From Thermococcus sp. M36 (GTDB lineage: Archaea > Methanobacteriota_B > Thermococci > Thermococcales > Thermococcaceae), in NCBI RefSeq assembly GCF_012027355.1, contig NZ_SNUH01000001.1:372001-436000 (forward strand): DNA of 64,000 bases, in the 5' to 3' direction. The notes beneath the pieces were generated by a model. That model was given only the letters and a program-made list of their open reading frames with translations. It had not been told where the DNA came from and did no database searches. Shown one piece after another: positions 61,798 through 64,000 of this stretch. The translations under genes and the position numbers were made by a program. Within the stretch, counting starts at the first letter, position 1. Every line of letters begins with the position of its first letter.

Positions 61798-62956
61798 TGG
61801 CTCTCATGACCCCCGCAAGGGCCACCCCAGCCACGGCCATTACGTAGGGATAACCGAGGAAATACCACACCCCAGCTATGGTTCCAAGGACGATTCCGTT
61901 TACGAGCATCAGAGCAAGGACGTGGCCGAAACTCGTTTCCGGAACCGAGAGCTCTTTTTCCCCGTGATAGAAGAAGGCCAGCGATATCGATGAGGTGAGG
62001 AATGGCAGCAACAGTGCAGCGGGGAGCAGCTTGAGTATTCCCGGGTTCAGATAAGTTGAGGCCAGAACCAGGAAAACGCCAGCCGTTACAGGGACCGCGT
62101 TCATCACGAGGAGCTTCGCCCTGAGGAACCCCGAGAGGGTTATCGGGAGGCTCCGGAGGAACTCGAACTCCCTGCCGTCTATTTTAAGGACGGTGTCCAC
62201 CCCAACCGATGCCACCCAGGCTATCATAAGGAGGACGGAGACGACGGCCCACTCCCTCACTGCCCCCGCCATCAGGAGGTTGATAGCACTGGGCAGAATT
62301 ATGAAGAGCGGGAATATCAGCCCGACCAAGAGGGCGCTCTTCCTGAGGGCTATTCTGAGGTCTTTGAGGGCGATGGCGACAACAGGATGGTGTGTTCTGG
62401 CCCTGAAGCGCACCGTTTTAGTCAGGGAAACAACGGCCCCATTCTCCATCCTGCGCCAGAGCCTGCCGAGGATGACGGCGTAGACGGGGACAAGAACCGC
62501 AAGATAGCCCAGAACCAGCAGGAAGGAGTTCAGCGGTTCAATTATCGAGACTATCGAGAACGGGTATGCCACAGAGTACTTTGAGAAAAACGGCAGGAGC
62601 TCCTCGTAGTGCTCGTTTACGTACTGCTGTATGTAGTTGAGGGCATAGAACATGCTTATGAAGAGCAGGACGCCGAGAACCCTTGCCATCGTCCTCAGCC
62701 TTGAAAACCTGCCGCCGACGCTCGCCGAGCCGAAGAAGGTGAAGACGGCCAATCCAAGGACGTGGCCAAGGAATGTCCCCACGAGTATCCACAGAAATCC
62801 CACGAGACCAGGCATACCGTATTTCGCAGCCAGGACAGAGACGGACGGAAACAGGGCCACCACCGCTGGGATGTTGTCTATAGCGAGCAGAACACTGAGG
62901 TACCTGGCACCTGCTGTTACAGGAAGGAGTCTGAGGGGCTCGAAGACGCCCATGGA
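61787..62956 (-). pseudogene. ABC-2 type exporter permease, C-terminal part
   Basis: About 390 codons with ten or more hydrophobic helices and the start-like segment SMGVFEPLRLLPVTAGARYL, which in intact homologues follows an N-terminal domain of about 100 residues. That domain is encoded at 63198-63491 on the opposite strand. The frame is cut at 62956 by the left end of an inverted segment. If expressed from ATG 62953 the product would lack its N-terminal helices. Confidence 0.8.
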
Positions 62957-63189
62957 TATTCAGGGAGGAGGGCAGGAGCATAGTTTTCTCGACCCACGTG
63001 CTTGCTCTGGCGGAGACGATATGTGACAGGGTTGGGGTCATATACAACGGCGAGATAATCGCTGAGGGGACGGTGGAACAGCTCAAGGAGTTCGCCCACG
63101 AGGAGAGCCTTGAGGATGTCTTCCTTAAGCTCACAGAGAGCCAGCACGAGGTGGCAAGCATAGTGCGGGCCCTGAAGGAGACGCTTTAG
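62957..63189 (+). pseudogene. ABC ATPase, C-terminal part (inverted)
   Basis: Reads FREEGRSIVFSTHVLALAETI (switch His in STHV), CDRVGVIYNGEIIAEGTVEQ and a C-terminal tail with the LEDVFLKLTES motif typical of exporter ATPases. It has no start signals of its own and is the detached end of the ATPase whose N-terminal part lies at 63492-64000. Its stop is 8 bp before the permease start at 63198. Confidence 0.82.
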
Positions 63190-63197
63190 GTGAGAGC

Positions 63198-63491
63198 ATG
63201 AGGGAAATAGTTAAAATTCTCTACCGGGAGCTCCACTACAGAAGGTTAAAAAACAATCCCCAGATAGCTGCCGACCCGAAGAAGTTCAAAGAGCAGTTGC
63301 GGAAAACTGGGGACATAAAGAGGGGGATAGCCTTCCAGTCGGTGGCTTTCCTGTTCTTCGGCCTCATGATGGCCGGGGCCGTTGTGGGCTCCGGGGACGA
63401 GCTCAGGGCTTCCGTGACCTTTGCCACATATGCCATGCTGCCCTTCGTCATGGCCCTCTACACAACCACCGTCAACGCCTCCTACGCGACT
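63198..63491 (+). pseudogene. ABC-2 permease, N-terminal part (inverted)
   Basis: From ATG 63198 (TAGGTGAGAGC before it) 98 codons encode a basic N-terminus (KILYRELHYRRLKNNPQIAA) and two helices (FQSVAFLFFGLMMAGAVVG and a second one), ending in VNASYAT at the right inversion end. The open frame continues past 63491 only as antisense of the ATPase. It fits the missing start of the permease at 61787-62956. Confidence 0.8.
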
Positions 63492-64000
63492 GGAGGAGGA
63501 GCTCCCTCAGGATCCTCGCGCTCTTTGGGTCGAGACCGTTCATCGCCTCGTCGAGCACCAGAACCTTCGGGTCGTGGAGCATCGCCGCTATCAGGGAAAT
63601 TTTCTGCCTTGTTCCAAAGCTGAGAGAACCTATCATCTCGCCCATATACTTTTCTATCCCGAAGGCTCTCACAAGGGTGTCCACCCTCTCCTGGAGCCTC
63701 TCCTCCGGAATCCTCCTCACGCTCCCGATGAAGTTAAAGAATTCCACAGGGGTCAGGCTCTCGTAAAGAACCGGTGTTTCAGGGACATAGCCGACTACCT
63801 CTTTAACCCCTATGGGGTCGGCCGAGACGTCTATCCCCTCGACGAAAGCCCTTCCGGAGCTTGGCGTCAGAATCCCCGAGAGAATCTTCATAGTCGTGCT
63901 CTTTCCGCTCCCGTTGGGACCAAGAAGGCCGTATATCTCGCCGTCTTTAACGGTGAAGGTTATCCCGTTGACCGCCACGGTAGAACCGAACCTCTTGACG
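63492..64000 (-). pseudogene. ABC exporter ATPase, N-terminal part (cut by window edge and inversion)
   Basis: The frame is open to the window edge (KRFGSTVAVNGITFTV), so the start lies beyond 64000. Walker A YGLLGPNGSGKSTTMKIL, Q-loop GYVPETPVLYE, signature SLSFGTRQKISLIAAML (LSFGT in place of LSGGQ, common in this group) and Walker B VLVLDEAMNGLDPKSARIL are present. After ILRELLL the frame crosses the right inversion end at 63491 and meets a stop within a few codons. Without the switch His the truncated product should be inactive. Confidence 0.85.

Larger units (their letters stand above)
62957..63491. other. 535-bp inverted segment splitting an ABC exporter operon
   Basis: The segment carries the end of the ABC ATPase gene and the start of the permease gene in plus orientation, while their other halves lie outside on the minus strand. 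Reversing exactly 62957-63491 joins the ATPase as ILRELLL-L-FREEGRSIVFS and the permease as NASYAT-SMGVFEPL, both in frame. No long inverted repeats are visible at the ends, only short GGAGG-rich similarity. It may be a real rearrangement or an assembly artefact. Confidence 0.8.

Noticed and set aside
62950-63500. Site-specific recombinase-type inversion with terminal inverted repeats
   Set aside because: The sequence flanking 62957 and 63491 shows only short GGAGG-rich similarity, and no recombinase gene is in the window. The inversion itself is kept as a finding, its mechanism is not claimed.

Overview
The window is chromosomal DNA of a hyperthermophilic archaeon of the order Thermococcales, most likely a Thermococcus with moderately high GC. 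Indicators are a form III RuBisCO of 444 residues, a one-fold archaeal histone of 67 residues, TFB next to Gar1, a Phr-like heat-shock regulator, ribosomal protein S17e, RNase P subunit Rpp21, tRNA methylase Trm56, TrmB-type sugar regulation, DUF835 and DUF371 proteins, a class III signal peptide pilin, TATA/BRE promoters and strong GGTG-type ribosome binding sites. No tRNA, 16S/23S rRNA or CRISPR array was seen; one 5S rRNA gene is present.

Layout. 1-4.7 kb: the end of an MFS transporter, a membrane protein, two GNAT acetyltransferases and a cluster of gene remnants. 4.7-19.6 kb: mostly housekeeping genes (NMN adenylyltransferase, SAM hydrolase, Trm56, a CDP-alcohol phosphatidyltransferase, HAD hydrolases, ASCH proteins, a pilin with its peptidase, isoaspartyl methyltransferase, 5S rRNA, Rpp21, S-adenosylhomocysteinase). 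A tandem H/ACA plus C/D guide RNA pair fills the gap at 14.0-14.13 kb. 19.6-25.4 kb: a five-gene overlapping MoxR/DUF58/DUF4129-type membrane operon. 25.5-35 kb: TrmO, an HD phosphohydrolase, an Era-like GTPase, a helical-repeat operon, an RNA methyltransferase, a radical SAM protein and a dolichol-kinase-like gene broken by two frameshifts.

35-50.2 kb is the most distinctive part: a carbohydrate locus of about 15 kb. A six-gene minus-strand operon encodes a CUT1 ABC importer, a TrmB-family regulator and glycerate 2-kinase. Around it are two Gfo/Idh dehydrogenases, a glucosylglycerate-synthase-like glycosyltransferase, a PfkB sugar kinase, a fucose/arabinose-isomerase-family protein, a debranching-enzyme-like glycoside hydrolase and a GH130 enzyme. 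All three control regions of the locus carry one 17-bp dyad, AACCACTT-N-AAGTGGTT or a close variant, centred 25-26 bp upstream of the TATA box of the ABC, dehydrogenase and isomerase operons. This predicts one regulon that handles a glycoside, possibly of glycerate.

50.2-64 kb: DUF835 and DUF371 genes, a 48-codon small gene, S17e, Phr, threonine synthase, thymidine kinase, RuBisCO, histone, the gar1-tfb-phosphodiesterase operon, a PfkB kinase, a TnpB-only insertion element split at an A7 run, a textbook C/D box sRNA directly upstream of a Nudix gene, and an ABC-2 exporter operon. In that operon a 535-bp inversion cuts both the ATPase and the permease gene; putting the segment back restores both reading frames. 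Several other genes carry single-base frameshifts, some in homopolymer runs, so either active decay or residual sequencing error must be kept in mind.
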